Shown here: piece after piece, positions 5,564 through 14,320 of the stretch
How the letters are laid out: the number at the start of each line of letters is the position of its first letter
How positions within the stretch are numbered: position 1 is the first letter of the stretch
Assembly (NCBI GenBank): GCA_029907755.1
Contig: JARYLH010000015.1
Location: 1-17,662 of the forward strand
DNA from: Candidatus Methanosuratincola sp.
Lineage (GTDB): Archaea > Thermoproteota > Methanomethylicia > Methanomethylicales > Methanomethylicaceae
Reading direction: 5' to 3'
Length of the DNA stretch: 17,662 nt
The notes under the pieces: model-generated
Databases searched by the model: none
The model's input: only the letters and a program-made list of their open reading frames with translations
What the model was told of the DNA's origin: nothing
Program-made: the position numbers and the translations under genes

Positions 5564-7348
5564 TCATAGCAGTAAAAAAAGTAGGGCTGCACAAATGATT
5601 GGAACTCCAAGCAACCAAACTAGCCCCTGCTTTGCAACATGTATCGACTCTTCGGTTATTGACCAAAGGATCCGTAGCCCCTCCTGCCCGAGGAGGCTAA
5701 TGTCTCGCACAATATGTTTAGAAAATTCGACATTGCACTTCGATATTTTAGACTCCGCTTCTTTTACCGTCTGTATTATTTTTTCTATAAGAGCCATCTC
5801 CGTAACGACCTTGCCCAATATATTGTACCCTTGTCCTCCTGTGGTCCCAGTCACCGCGTGCGTGTCTGTGGTCGCCACCTCCGAGATCTCATAGCCAAGC
5901 TTGGAAACCTCTTCTTTGATTTTCTCCCTGATGCCGCAGAGGAGGTTGTTCCCGTCTAGTGAGACGAAGGCTGCCTTGTGGTTGTTGATCTGGGTTACCA
6001 GGACCATGACTCCCCCTTCCCCAATCCCGTCCCTCCTGGAGAACCCTTCGAGCCTCGACTGCGCAAAGCCTGCAAACAATTCTCCTGATTCTTCGGCTGC
6101 CTTCTCCAACGCCTCTTCTAAAGCCTCAAGGAGATCATCTTCGTCCTGTTTTACGAACGCCTCGTATGTTGCATCCATCGAATTATGGGCATCCACTATG
6201 ACACCATCAGAATACCCGTATTCGACTAATTTTTCAATACAAATGTTGTGGACACGCTTGGGCAGATCTTCGGTTGGGATCGGAGACCTGGTAATCACAA
6301 TTAGTGGTGTATTGCCAAAAATCTGGGCGGTGACTGTGACCCTTCCCACTTTGATGCTGACTGGCTTTGAGGCATCTGCATTCTCCTCTGAGTAATTAGC
6401 ATTAACCACTGCGCTGATTATCCTCCTGCAGTCCTCTCCTGAGACCGGGTCATCTTCGTGAGTCGTGGGTGTGTGGAATATCACTGGGACGATTCCGAAG
6501 TCCGCCAGGCTTTCAGCGAGGGCAGTCGGCAAGGCTGCGCCTCCAAGGTTCCTGAAAGGGCCAGGGTGAACGAGAGGTGCTACCAAAAGGCATCTTCCCT
6601 TTTCATTTTTGAAACTGAGAGTTCTCACCTCGACGTCCATCTTCAAAGAGAGCCTTTTCAGGTCATTTTCAAGGAACTCGCTTTCGTCAAGAATTAGTGA
6701 AGCTATGAGGGACCTGAATAGCGAGAGGCTCCCCACGCCAAGGATTTTTTTGCCGACGCCTTCTATCCTTGAATAATAAAGTTTTGCAGTCAGGATCGAC
6801 GCAATGCAGGTCAAGCCAAACATTAAAAATCCGTAAGCAAAAAAACTACTTTTAAAAAGATACAGCACGATTGAATGCGCGATTACTATTGATGCTGGTT
6901 GTACTAAGCTCTCCAAAACATCCCTAAATCCTTTGGTCTTTGAAACTGCTGCGAGGACGACGTATTCGTAAACAACCACAACTCCACACGAAAGAAAATA
7001 GGTTCTTTCTAGGATTGCACTGTTGTTGAATGCCCTGGCGAAAAGTCCTCCTATGAGTATCCCAATCCCAACAAAAATAATTCCGAACAGCATCAGGCCG
7101 AGGCCCCTCCTCGGGGTCAAAAAATCGTCCTTCTTGCCTATTATGTGCCCACATATTATCCCGGACAGCCCCAGAGAGACTGCACCATCAATCAAACCAA
7201 TTGTTATCCATTCTGAACCGGATGCCAGCCAGTATGAAATGGCGCAAAAAAACATTCCTATTAGGACGAGTTGAACTCCTAACATTGACTTGCTGGGCAA
7301 ACTAAAAAATGATCTGTACTTCTTCATCAATTGCGAAGTAAAGTCCAA
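5564..7348 (-). CDS. DUF2070 family archaeal membrane protein
   Basis: A 594-residue protein matching the archaeal DUF2070 family, whose function is not established. Residues about 22-190 form some six transmembrane segments (for example LGLMLFGIIFVGIGILIGG). Residues about 225-570 are a large soluble domain, and 574-594 is a final hydrophobic segment. The soluble part has conserved-looking polar motifs: HPGPF (261-265), HTPTTHEDD (292-300), DAHNSMD (386-392) and TDTHAVTG (494-501). This set of His/Asp residues could bind metal. The start is TTG at 7348, because the extra residues continue into the N-terminal pattern YRSFFSLP; ATG at 7327 is the alternative. It is divergent from the nuclease gene at 7433. 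Confidence 0.85.
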   Translation of the reverse strand: MDFTSQLMKKYRSFFSLPSKSMLGVQLVLIGMFFCAISYWLASGSEWITIGLIDGAVSLGLSGIICGHIIGKKDDFLTPRRGLGLMLFGIIFVGIGILIGGLFARAFNNSAILERTYFLSCGVVVVYEYVVLAAVSKTKGFRDVLESLVQPASIVIAHSIVLYLFKSSFFAYGFLMFGLTCIASILTAKLYYSRIEGVGKKILGVGSLSLFRSLIASLILDESEFLENDLKRLSLKMDVEVRTLSFKNEKGRCLLVAPLVHPGPFRNLGGAALPTALAESLADFGIVPVIFHTPTTHEDDPVSGEDCRRIISAVVNANYSEENADASKPVSIKVGRVTVTAQIFGNTPLIVITRSPIPTEDLPKRVHNICIEKLVEYGYSDGVIVDAHNSMDATYEAFVKQDEDDLLEALEEALEKAAEESGELFAGFAQSRLEGFSRRDGIGEGGVMVLVTQINNHKAAFVSLDGNNLLCGIREKIKEEVSKLGYEISEVATTDTHAVTGTTGGQGYNILGKVVTEMALIEKIIQTVKEAESKISKCNVEFSKHIVRDISLLGQEGLRILWSITEESIHVAKQGLVWLLGVPIICAALLFLLL

Positions 7349-7432
7349 CTGATTATCATCTCATTGATAACTTGCTATTCAATAAAAGTTAAAAACTTAA
7401 TCGGAAGAACCCAATATGTCGGGTGCGGCTGA

Positions 7433-8419
7433 TTGTTCTCAGTAAAGTGGCAGAACGGGGTCCTCGTGGAATCAAACGGGCTTTCTATGGTTCTTGACCC
7501 AATGAAGAAAGTGGGGTCTGCGAGCTTTGCGTTCATATCCCACGCACATATGGATCATACCCACGCCTTTACCGACTCCAATAAAATCAAGTATTCGACC
7601 AAAGAGACCGCCGCACTCTATGAGGCAGTCGCTGATCGGAAGACTAAGAACGTTGTATCATGCACCTATGGTCAAAGTCTCTGCGTCCATGAAACGCGAT
7701 TAAAAGTGGTGAATTCTGGGCATGTTTTTGGCTCTGCGGCACTCCTTCTGACGAGTGGAGATGTGACTTTTTTTTACACGGGGGACTTCAATTTCACGGA
7801 TTCCCTGACCCAGAATGCGATTTCCCCACAGGAATGTGATATTCTGGTGATAGAAACTACCTACGGCCGCCCCGACTTTGTGTTCCCTAGCCGGGAGGAT
7901 GTCTACGACCAGATCGTTCAGTGGGCGGCTTCAACCATAATGCGCGGGGACGTCCCGTGCTTTTTGGTTTACCCTGTCGGAAAGGCGCAGGAGGTTACGC
8001 GGCTGTTCAACCTCTTCACCTCAATCCCGGTGGTAACTCACCCTTCGATCACAAGGGCAAACGGAATCGTAAATTCATTCGGTGGAGACTTGGCTTTTTA
8101 TGACCTTGCCGGTGCGGGAGAGGAGATACTGAAGTCCGGGAACTGCGTCTGTCTATTCCCCACCTCCCTTAATTGTAGGGCGATAAAGATGGTTTACCCC
8201 AGAGCCAGGGTTGCGACGGTGACTGGTTGGGGGCTGACTTTCGGAAAAAGAAGCGCGGATGCGACTTTCGTTCTCAGCAGCCACGCAGATTACCAGCAGC
8301 TACTTGCCTTCGTAAAGGAATGTAAGCCTAAAAAAGTATACACTATTCATGGGTACTCGGAAATATTTGCGAACAAACTGAGAAGAATGGGCTTCAATTC
8401 GGCTCCACTTGAGGTCTAG
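7433..8419 (+). CDS. Metallo-beta-lactamase-fold nuclease (COG1236-like)
   Basis: A 328-residue predicted nuclease of the beta-CASP/SNM1-like branch that processes RNA or DNA ends. All metal ligands are visible: HAHMDH (37-42), His97 in SGHVFGSA, Asp118 in YTGDFN, His284 in SSHADYQQL and His306 in TIHGY. ETTYG (141-145) is the usual motif after the metal site. It is shorter than aCPSF1 (no KH domains) and than FttA/Ysh1-type enzymes. It resembles the short archaeal/bacterial exonucleases often linked to DNA ligase, but no ligase is nearby, so RNA versus DNA substrate is open. The start must be TTG at 7433, because an in-frame TGA directly precedes it; gggtgcgg upstream may act as ribosome-binding site. 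Confidence 0.88.
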   Translation: MFSVKWQNGVLVESNGLSMVLDPMKKVGSASFAFISHAHMDHTHAFTDSNKIKYSTKETAALYEAVADRKTKNVVSCTYGQSLCVHETRLKVVNSGHVFGSAALLLTSGDVTFFYTGDFNFTDSLTQNAISPQECDILVIETTYGRPDFVFPSREDVYDQIVQWAASTIMRGDVPCFLVYPVGKAQEVTRLFNLFTSIPVVTHPSITRANGIVNSFGGDLAFYDLAGAGEEILKSGNCVCLFPTSLNCRAIKMVYPRARVATVTGWGLTFGKRSADATFVLSSHADYQQLLAFVKECKPKKVYTIHGYSEIFANKLRRMGFNSAPLEV

Positions 8420-8423
8420 TCAT

Positions 8424-8591
8424 TCAGCCGAAGAGCACGTGGGCTAGAATGACTGTCCCCATCAGCATTATTGAGGCAAGAACCACGTAGTGGGGTCTTA
8501 TCTTCACGCCATGCGTTTCGTCTTCAAAGAACCTCATCAGCCCTGCGCCAGACATTGGCATTGGTGCCCTATCCTTCTGCTTTCCTGGCAA
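8424..8591 (-). CDS. secG: Preprotein translocase subunit Sec61beta (SecG-like)
   Basis: A 55-residue protein read on the minus strand: a short basic start, the archaeal Sec61beta signature MPMSGAGLMRFFEDE (11-25), then HGVKIRPHYVV (27-37) and one membrane segment at about 36-54 ending in HVLFG. It is the small tail-anchored subunit of the SecYEbeta protein-conducting channel. The order (soluble N-terminus, GAGLxRFF, VKIxP, one TM) and the length match the family well. The start is TTG at 8591, preceded by a good Shine-Dalgarno (aaggggtgg, about 8598-8606). It is convergent with the nuclease gene, four bases separating the stops, and shares the upstream AT-rich element at 8635-8645 with glyA. 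Confidence 0.93.
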   Translation of the reverse strand: MPGKQKDRAPMPMSGAGLMRFFEDETHGVKIRPHYVVLASIMLMGTVILAHVLFG

Positions 8592-8634
8592 AGAGACCAC
8601 CCCTTCAAAAGGGAACTCTATTGTTTTTAAACAT

Positions 8635-8685
8635 TATGTATATTACACGCTTAACCCAATAATAAGTTGTTTCTCGCTAGGAGGC
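8635..8685 (+). promoter_or_regulatory. glyA TATA box and ribosome-binding site; divergent to Sec61beta
   Basis: Sequence atgtatattac (about 8637-8645) is near-palindromic and placed to serve glyA (start site near 8668) and, on the minus strand, the Sec61beta gene (start site near 8615). A strong Shine-Dalgarno (aggagg, 8679-8684) fixes the glyA start at ATG 8693. The earlier ATG at 8686 is in another frame. Confidence 0.55.
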
Positions 8686-8692
8686 ATGCTTT

Positions 8693-10012
8693 ATGCCAGA
8701 GTCAAACAGAGATAGATTCGAGCGCGTATTGAGGAGTATCGAGGATCACCACCGGGCCTTGAGGGACTCCCTGCCCATGATTGCGAGCGAAAATGTGCCG
8801 AGCCCAGCGGTCAGGGAGGCCTTGGCAAGTGATTTTGGAAACAGGTATGCTGAGGGTTGGGTCGGTGAGCGTGTTTATGCTGGGTGCAAGTACCTTGATG
8901 AAGTCGAGAGCATAGCAATTGAATTAGGGAAGGCTCTTTTTCACGGCGAATTTGTTGATGTTAGGCCCGTCTCAGGAGTCTTTGCAAACTTGGCAACCTT
9001 CTCCGCATTCACAAACCCAGGGGATGTGGTCTTCTCATGCTCCATACCGACTGGGGGTCACATAAGCCATGCCAAAGAGAGGTTGGGCGGCACGGCTGGA
9101 TTGATAAGGAAGCTTGATGTGCAGAACTATCCCTTTGACATAGATGATTTCAACATCGATTTGGACGAGACAGAGAAAATGGTGCGTGAGTTGGACGTCC
9201 AAGGTAAGAGACCGAAGATGTTCATCCTTGGTGCGAGCGTGTTTCTCTTCCCCCACCCTGTAAGGGAAGTGGTGGATCTTGCGAAGACTTATGATGCGAA
9301 GGTTGTTTACGACGCCGCACATGTAGCAGGTCTCATCGCTGGTGGCATCTTCCAAGATCCCCTGAACGACAGTGTGGACGCTATGACCATGAGCACCCAC
9401 AAGACGCTAGCAGGTCCGCAGCACGGAACCATCGTTTCATGGGAAAAGTATGCGGAACCATTAAAGAAGGCTGTCTTCCCTGGCTTGTCGAGCAATCACC
9501 ACCTCCACGCAGTGGCTGGAGTTGCCATAGCATTCGCAGAGGCGATGGAGTTCTACAAGGACTACGCAAGGGCGATTGTGACGAATTCCAAAACCCTGGC
9601 ACAGGCGCTTTATGAGCGAGGCATAGACGTCCTCTATGAAAAGAAAGGATTCACCGAGTCACACATTGTGCTTATTGACGTAACTAAATATGGCAATGGC
9701 TTTGAGATTGAGAAGAAACTGGAGGCTGCAAATATAATCGTAAACAGGAACCTTCTACCCTACGACAAGAAGATGGGGCGAGACTACAAAGCCCCTGGCG
9801 GGATCCGGCTTGGGACGCAAGAAGTGACTCATCTTGGGATGAAGAAGTCTGAGATGGTGGAGATTGCAGAATTGATGAAATCAGTTATTGTCGATGGGGA
9901 TGATCCAAGGGATGTTGCGCAGAGGGTTTCAGAGTTGCGAGCCCCATTCCAGAAGGTTCAATACTGCTTCTCAAACCAGACCGATGCTTATCAGCATATT
10001 AAGATAAGATAG
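8693..10012 (+). CDS. glyA: Serine hydroxymethyltransferase
   Basis: A 439-residue PLP enzyme that interconverts serine and glycine and charges the C1 carrier (tetrahydrofolate or a methanopterin-type pterin in archaea) with a methylene group. Visible features are IASENVPSPAVREA near the N-terminus, RYAEGWVGERVYAGC (51-65), the PTGGHISH motif (119-126), the PLP-ring contacts DAAHV (207-211) and the Schiff-base lysine Lys237 in TMSTHKTLAGPQHG. GGIRLGT lies near the C-terminus. Length is normal for the archaeal branch. The start is set by an AGGAGG eight bases upstream. The four-CBS gene follows after 33 bp and is probably cotranscribed. Confidence 0.97.
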   Translation: MPESNRDRFERVLRSIEDHHRALRDSLPMIASENVPSPAVREALASDFGNRYAEGWVGERVYAGCKYLDEVESIAIELGKALFHGEFVDVRPVSGVFANLATFSAFTNPGDVVFSCSIPTGGHISHAKERLGGTAGLIRKLDVQNYPFDIDDFNIDLDETEKMVRELDVQGKRPKMFILGASVFLFPHPVREVVDLAKTYDAKVVYDAAHVAGLIAGGIFQDPLNDSVDAMTMSTHKTLAGPQHGTIVSWEKYAEPLKKAVFPGLSSNHHLHAVAGVAIAFAEAMEFYKDYARAIVTNSKTLAQALYERGIDVLYEKKGFTESHIVLIDVTKYGNGFEIEKKLEAANIIVNRNLLPYDKKMGRDYKAPGGIRLGTQEVTHLGMKKSEMVEIAELMKSVIVDGDDPRDVAQRVSELRAPFQKVQYCFSNQTDAYQHIKIR

Positions 10013-10045
10013 TTCTGATCAAAAACAGTTGTAAGGGGATATTGT

Positions 10046-10876
10046 GTGAAAGTATCTGAGTTGATGAATCCGAACGTGATATATGCGGAAGTCCCCGGGA
10101 GCAGGGATCAAGTCCTAAGGGTACTGCAAGAAAAGAAAATCTCAGGGATGCCTGTTGTAAAAAAAGGCACAAAACAGCTGGTAGGCATAGTTACTAGAGA
10201 AGACATTCTGAGGCACCCGGATGAGGAACAAATAGCCCTTATAATGAACAGAAATGTCATCAGTTTAGATTATGGCGCTTCCTTCGATGAGTGCCTGCGA
10301 GTAATGAAGGAGAGGGGTTTTCGCCGGATACCTGTGATCTCGCAGGGCGAGTTGAAAGGGATTATAACGGTGGGCGATATCATCCACAAAGTAATCGCAA
10401 ATTCATCCTCAACAGCCAGGGTTTCTGACTACATGCGCAAAAAAGTCTTGGCGGTTTGGGGTACGACCCCTGTGAACATTGCGAGTCGAATAATGCACAT
10501 GGCCGGAGAGTATGTCGCCCTAGTCCTGGACAATGAAGAAAGGATTGCTGGGATCGTCTCAAACACTGACCTGATACGGCTAGTCGAGATGAAATTGGAA
10601 GAAAAGAAGTCCGTCCTGAAGTCTGGATCAGAGTCCCAAGAGTGGGATTGGGAGACTTCCTCAGTCCTTTACATTTCCAAACAGAGGATTTCTTTGCCTT
10701 CCATACCTCTCCATCAGATCATGTCCACCCCGTGCATCACCATAAGCGAATCATCAACTATAGCCGAGTGCGCAAACATAATGCTAAAGCATAATATCGA
10801 CCAGTTGCCCGTCACAAACCTCCGGGATGAGGTTGTTGGAATGATCTTCGACATCGATTTGGTAAAATCACTGTGA
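10046..10876 (+). CDS. Four-CBS-domain protein
   Basis: A 276-residue protein made almost wholly of CBS domains: about 7-58 (VSELMNPNVIYAEVPGSRDQ), 65-118 (IMNRNVISLDYGASFDECL), 128-182 (MRKKVLAVWGTTPVNIASRI) and 222-276 (IMSTPCITISESSTIAECA), with a charged linker at about 184-215. No catalytic domain is attached. Two CBS pairs usually form two Bateman modules that bind adenine nucleotides or S-adenosylmethionine, so a sensor or allosteric partner is likely; the ligand is unknown. The GTG start at 10046 has aagggga six bases upstream. It follows glyA closely, and its last nine bases overlap the 3' end of the convergent polD2 gene. Confidence 0.88.
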   Translation: MKVSELMNPNVIYAEVPGSRDQVLRVLQEKKISGMPVVKKGTKQLVGIVTREDILRHPDEEQIALIMNRNVISLDYGASFDECLRVMKERGFRRIPVISQGELKGIITVGDIIHKVIANSSSTARVSDYMRKKVLAVWGTTPVNIASRIMHMAGEYVALVLDNEERIAGIVSNTDLIRLVEMKLEEKKSVLKSGSESQEWDWETSSVLYISKQRISLPSIPLHQIMSTPCITISESSTIAECANIMLKHNIDQLPVTNLRDEVVGMIFDIDLVKSL

Positions 10877-13800
10877 CCCCATGAACTGCTTCAAGTCAAT
10901 AGCCCCTTCTGAATAGTTCTTAAGAGTCCTGTTTTCTTGACATTCGTGATTTTCACTGATCAGCGAATTGAGCCCTCTGCCAATCAGCGCTATCTGCTCC
11001 TTGACAAATGGGCTTAAATTGTATCTCTCAGCGAGAGATGTTGCTGCCTCGAGGTACTTCTTTACGTTTCCCTGATGCACGGTCAGTATTACGTTCCCTT
11101 GGCACTTCAGGCAAATCCCTTTTAGTGGCATCCTCCGGTACTTCGTCCCACACTTCGTGCATCTCAGGTTTTGGGTTGAAAAAGCCCTCAAATTGCCAGC
11201 CAGGTCTGGAATAAAATGGTGCTTGAGCAGCCTCTCTGCAACGTCCGTACAATCGACCGCCAGGATTTTATCTGCTAGACAGAGCTGTTTCTCGACTTTG
11301 TCGATCATAGACTTTATTTTATCATAGAGTGTCGTAAGGGGTCCGCCATCGATCCTTTCGGTGTGGATTGAGAATTTCAGACCGCAGTACTGCTCGGGGA
11401 TTCTCAATCTGTCTTTCACAATTTTCAGGCATTTCAAGGCTTCCTTAGGCTCCCTGTACTCTTCACACATCCTGTAAAATTCGAGCGGGAGCGGGGCAGT
11501 AGTTTCCATGTTGTGGCATTCATCGTCGACTTCAGTAGGGTCAATGGTAGTCGTCACCACGAGCGGGGCGTCCATCAAACCCCCTATCTTGTCTGGCAGG
11601 TAAGCCTTAGAAAAGTCTATGAATGCTTCCAGCGCAAGCATTATTGCATCTTCATCGCCGTCGCAGTTTCTCCTCTTTGCCGCGTGCCAGAAGGGGTGTG
11701 CGTAACAGACCTTGGCCTCGGTAAACCCTATTACCCTGCCTATTATTCCAGCTGAAGTGTGGGGTGCCAATCCTATCACGATGTGCCCAATCAGTTCTTC
11801 GTAACTGTTGAGATTGTAAAAAGGTGCCATCCCATAGGTCTTTGCCAGCATTTCGTCGACATACTTCGCGGCTCTTAGCAAGTACTCTCCACAACTCTTT
11901 GGCACTATTATGTCCTGGACTCTCAATTCTAGAATCTGGTCGGATGCATTCAGCTCTCGCCCAAAAACATCTTTGGTATAGCCCAATTCTTTCAATTTCT
12001 CAACGCTGACGTGGGCTTCAGCTGGCTTGAAGTGTGTCAAAGGCGCATTCGTAATGTCGTATCTTACCGTCCCATCTTTGTAGACAAATATCTTGTGCTT
12101 GCTTCTCAGCAACCCCTTATCTAGTATCTCGGGTACTTTTGTGGGGTTGGAGAGTCCCTTTACGCCTTTTATTACCGCATCTTTGCCGATCCCGTACTTT
12201 CTCGCAAGTTTGGGGAATTCCTCGAGAGTGACTGACCTCTGCTCATATGGCACAGCTTCCGCCCCGCAGCTGGGGCAAATCTCCTTTCCGCTTTCGCAGG
12301 TGAAGTAATTTTTTTTACTGCAGTTGTTGCACCTGTAGACTTTAACGGTCATTTCTCCGCATATTGAACATACCCTTTCGTATGTTGTTCGGTTGCATTT
12401 CCTGCAGTGTCTTATGTTGATAGTCGTAACGAAGCTCTTGTTCGAAGCTGCTTTGACTAGATCCCTTTGCGGTCCACCCGCTAGTCCAACAGGGAAAAGG
12501 ACGTGGGTCGGGGGGCTCATCACCCTTTCCCGTGCTTTCTCAGGCCTTCCCATTCGGGCACCGATGAAGCTCCTACCCTTGGCCCTCAAAACGATTCCTG
12601 AGGTTTCCCTTAAAAAATCAAGCGGGGTTCGTAGTGGTGAGGTCTTTTCTGTAGATAGCAAAGCCTCTAAAATTGGCAGATCATCAAAAATCAACATGCC
12701 TTCCACTATGCGATGCGGTACGCAGGCAAGTTCCAGAAATTGTTTTACCTCTTTTTGAGGTAATCTGAATTTATCTCCCTGGCGTTCTGAGTTGAACCAT
12801 TTCCTAATGGCGATAATTTCCTCCACCTTGAGCCTTTCCCAGAAGTAGGTATACCTGGGGTGAAGGGGGGCCCCTAGCAACTTTGAGATCGAAAGCGCCT
12901 CTTCAGGCGTTGGTTTGAACACCGTCGGATGACTTATGAAATTATTGAACCTTTCCACCATTATTCCAAGGCGATCCGAAGCGAGATCATTGCGACCATT
13001 GAATTTCTGCTTAATTTCGAGCTTCATTTCCTCAGCCCAAATCTCCTCGCAGTACCCCGGTGGCATCAGTCTGTGATTATTTTCAAGGAACTCCCCATAT
13101 GCAACAGACATGTCCCCAAGGAAAAGTATCTTGTCGACTTGTTCTTTTACTAGTTCGGCTGTGATTTCATCTTCCAGCCTTAGGACATCGCCGTTTTTAA
13201 GCCTCACAACCGGCCCCTCGATGCCGTCTACTGGGGTTATTGTTGCGCTCTTGCCAGGTCTCTCGACCCTTAGTTGGGTACCGACCGCTATGAAGCTCTC
13301 AAGGATGATCATTGTAACCGGGTTTATTCCCACACAAGCCAGCCCTGTGTTTCTTGCCCTTCCATACCGCAACCTGAAGCCGCCGAACTTCGAGGGGTGG
13401 GAAAAGATCGGTCTGCCACCGACTATATCAACAAGGTATTTTATGTCTGGAGAAATTCCAGTAAATTCTTTTTCTTCCTTTTTTTCTTCCTTCTTTATTT
13501 TAGTTAACCAATCCCAATCAGTAAAGCCTAATTTGTCGACTACTTTTTTCAGCTTTGATGCTTTTCCGTAAACCCCGTCATTAACGACTCTGAGCGCTCC
13601 CCCTCGAACGCAGTTGGTTTCGATTCTTGGGAGGTTCCTGTATACTGAAACTTGAATGTTGCCAGTCTGAGGACCGGTGATCTCGATTGGTATGTTAGGT
13701 AGCAATCGTCTCAAATCGTCGTCCGAAGGGTGGTATTGGAAGTTAGAGACCTTCCTCTCGTACAGCCTCAACTCTTCTATAAATCTCCCAATCTCTTCCT

Positions 13801-14320
13801 CGGTTATCTTATACCGGTCTAGATGAAGCAGCTTCCTGATCTTCTCGGCGAAAAGGACCGTTAGTGCCTGCTCAGTGCCGCCAGCCGACCTCATAGGTCC
13901 TGCATAATAAACTGCTAGATACTTGCTTCCGTCTGGATTCGTTTTAATTTTAAGCTTCTCAATGCCTTGAAGGGGCGCTGCCGTGATCCCCTCGGTGACG
14001 ATTGCAAGGGCTGTTCGCATCGCGTAATCTGCCGCTTTTTCATCCTCGAACTTCCCATACTTTCCGTTGATTATCTCCTCAATTATTGTAAATCCTGTCT
14101 GCTCCCGTGAATATTTTAGGTCTAACTCTCTGATCCTCTCAGCCACTCCGTTCAGACCAATCAAACCCTCAACTCTCGAAGCCAGATCCTGGGCTTTGTA
14201 GATCTCAACGTATTCCTTGGGATCCAAGCCCTTTTTCCTGGCTTCCTGTGCTAGGGAGTAAAGTTCTGAGGTGCTCTTCTCCAACAATTGAAAGTACTCT
14301 GAATATACAGTCGAAGTCAC
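10868..14320 (-). CDS. polD2: DNA polymerase D large (catalytic) subunit DP2
   Basis: DP2 is the catalytic subunit of the archaeal replicative polymerase PolD, working with DP1 (not in this window). The 1150 residues show the N-terminal region with AVYYAGPMRSAGGTEQALTV (136-155), RGGALRVVNDGVYGKAS (239-255) and SHPSKFGGFRLRYGRARNTG (307-326). The catalytic loop is NCDGDEDAIML (885-895), where Asp887 and Asp889 match the essential aspartates known in Pyrococcus. Zinc sites are Cys639/642/651/654, Cys664/667/682/685 and Cys1054/1057/1070/1073. No intein interrupts it, unlike many DP2 genes. The C-terminal AIDLKQFM resembles a degenerate PCNA-binding box. The GTG start lies inside GTGA, overlapping the upstream gene's stop by four bases, so translation is probably coupled. 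Confidence 0.98.
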   Translation of the reverse strand: MTSTVYSEYFQLLEKSTSELYSLAQEARKKGLDPKEYVEIYKAQDLASRVEGLIGLNGVAERIRELDLKYSREQTGFTIIEEIINGKYGKFEDEKAADYAMRTALAIVTEGITAAPLQGIEKLKIKTNPDGSKYLAVYYAGPMRSAGGTEQALTVLFAEKIRKLLHLDRYKITEEEIGRFIEELRLYERKVSNFQYHPSDDDLRRLLPNIPIEITGPQTGNIQVSVYRNLPRIETNCVRGGALRVVNDGVYGKASKLKKVVDKLGFTDWDWLTKIKKEEKKEEKEFTGISPDIKYLVDIVGGRPIFSHPSKFGGFRLRYGRARNTGLACVGINPVTMIILESFIAVGTQLRVERPGKSATITPVDGIEGPVVRLKNGDVLRLEDEITAELVKEQVDKILFLGDMSVAYGEFLENNHRLMPPGYCEEIWAEEMKLEIKQKFNGRNDLASDRLGIMVERFNNFISHPTVFKPTPEEALSISKLLGAPLHPRYTYFWERLKVEEIIAIRKWFNSERQGDKFRLPQKEVKQFLELACVPHRIVEGMLIFDDLPILEALLSTEKTSPLRTPLDFLRETSGIVLRAKGRSFIGARMGRPEKARERVMSPPTHVLFPVGLAGGPQRDLVKAASNKSFVTTINIRHCRKCNRTTYERVCSICGEMTVKVYRCNNCSKKNYFTCESGKEICPSCGAEAVPYEQRSVTLEEFPKLARKYGIGKDAVIKGVKGLSNPTKVPEILDKGLLRSKHKIFVYKDGTVRYDITNAPLTHFKPAEAHVSVEKLKELGYTKDVFGRELNASDQILELRVQDIIVPKSCGEYLLRAAKYVDEMLAKTYGMAPFYNLNSYEELIGHIVIGLAPHTSAGIIGRVIGFTEAKVCYAHPFWHAAKRRNCDGDEDAIMLALEAFIDFSKAYLPDKIGGLMDAPLVVTTTIDPTEVDDECHNMETTAPLPLEFYRMCEEYREPKEALKCLKIVKDRLRIPEQYCGLKFSIHTERIDGGPLTTLYDKIKSMIDKVEKQLCLADKILAVDCTDVAERLLKHHFIPDLAGNLRAFSTQNLRCTKCGTKYRRMPLKGICLKCQGNVILTVHQGNVKKYLEAATSLAERYNLSPFVKEQIALIGRGLNSLISENHECQENRTLKNYSEGAIDLKQFMGSQ

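Noticed and set aside
5559..6395. Plus-strand frames antisense to the DUF2070 gene (up to 164 codons)
   Set aside because: Ser/Pro-rich shadow translations; the minus-strand frame carries continuous domain structure and motifs.
8471..8662. 63-codon plus-strand frame between the nuclease and glyA
   Set aside because: The opposite strand encodes Sec61beta with clear family motifs, and the plus frame has no recognisable pattern.
12929..13571. Plus-strand frames of 74-153 codons antisense to polD2
   Set aside because: They are shadows of the polD2 reading frame, whose conserved motifs run through the same bases.
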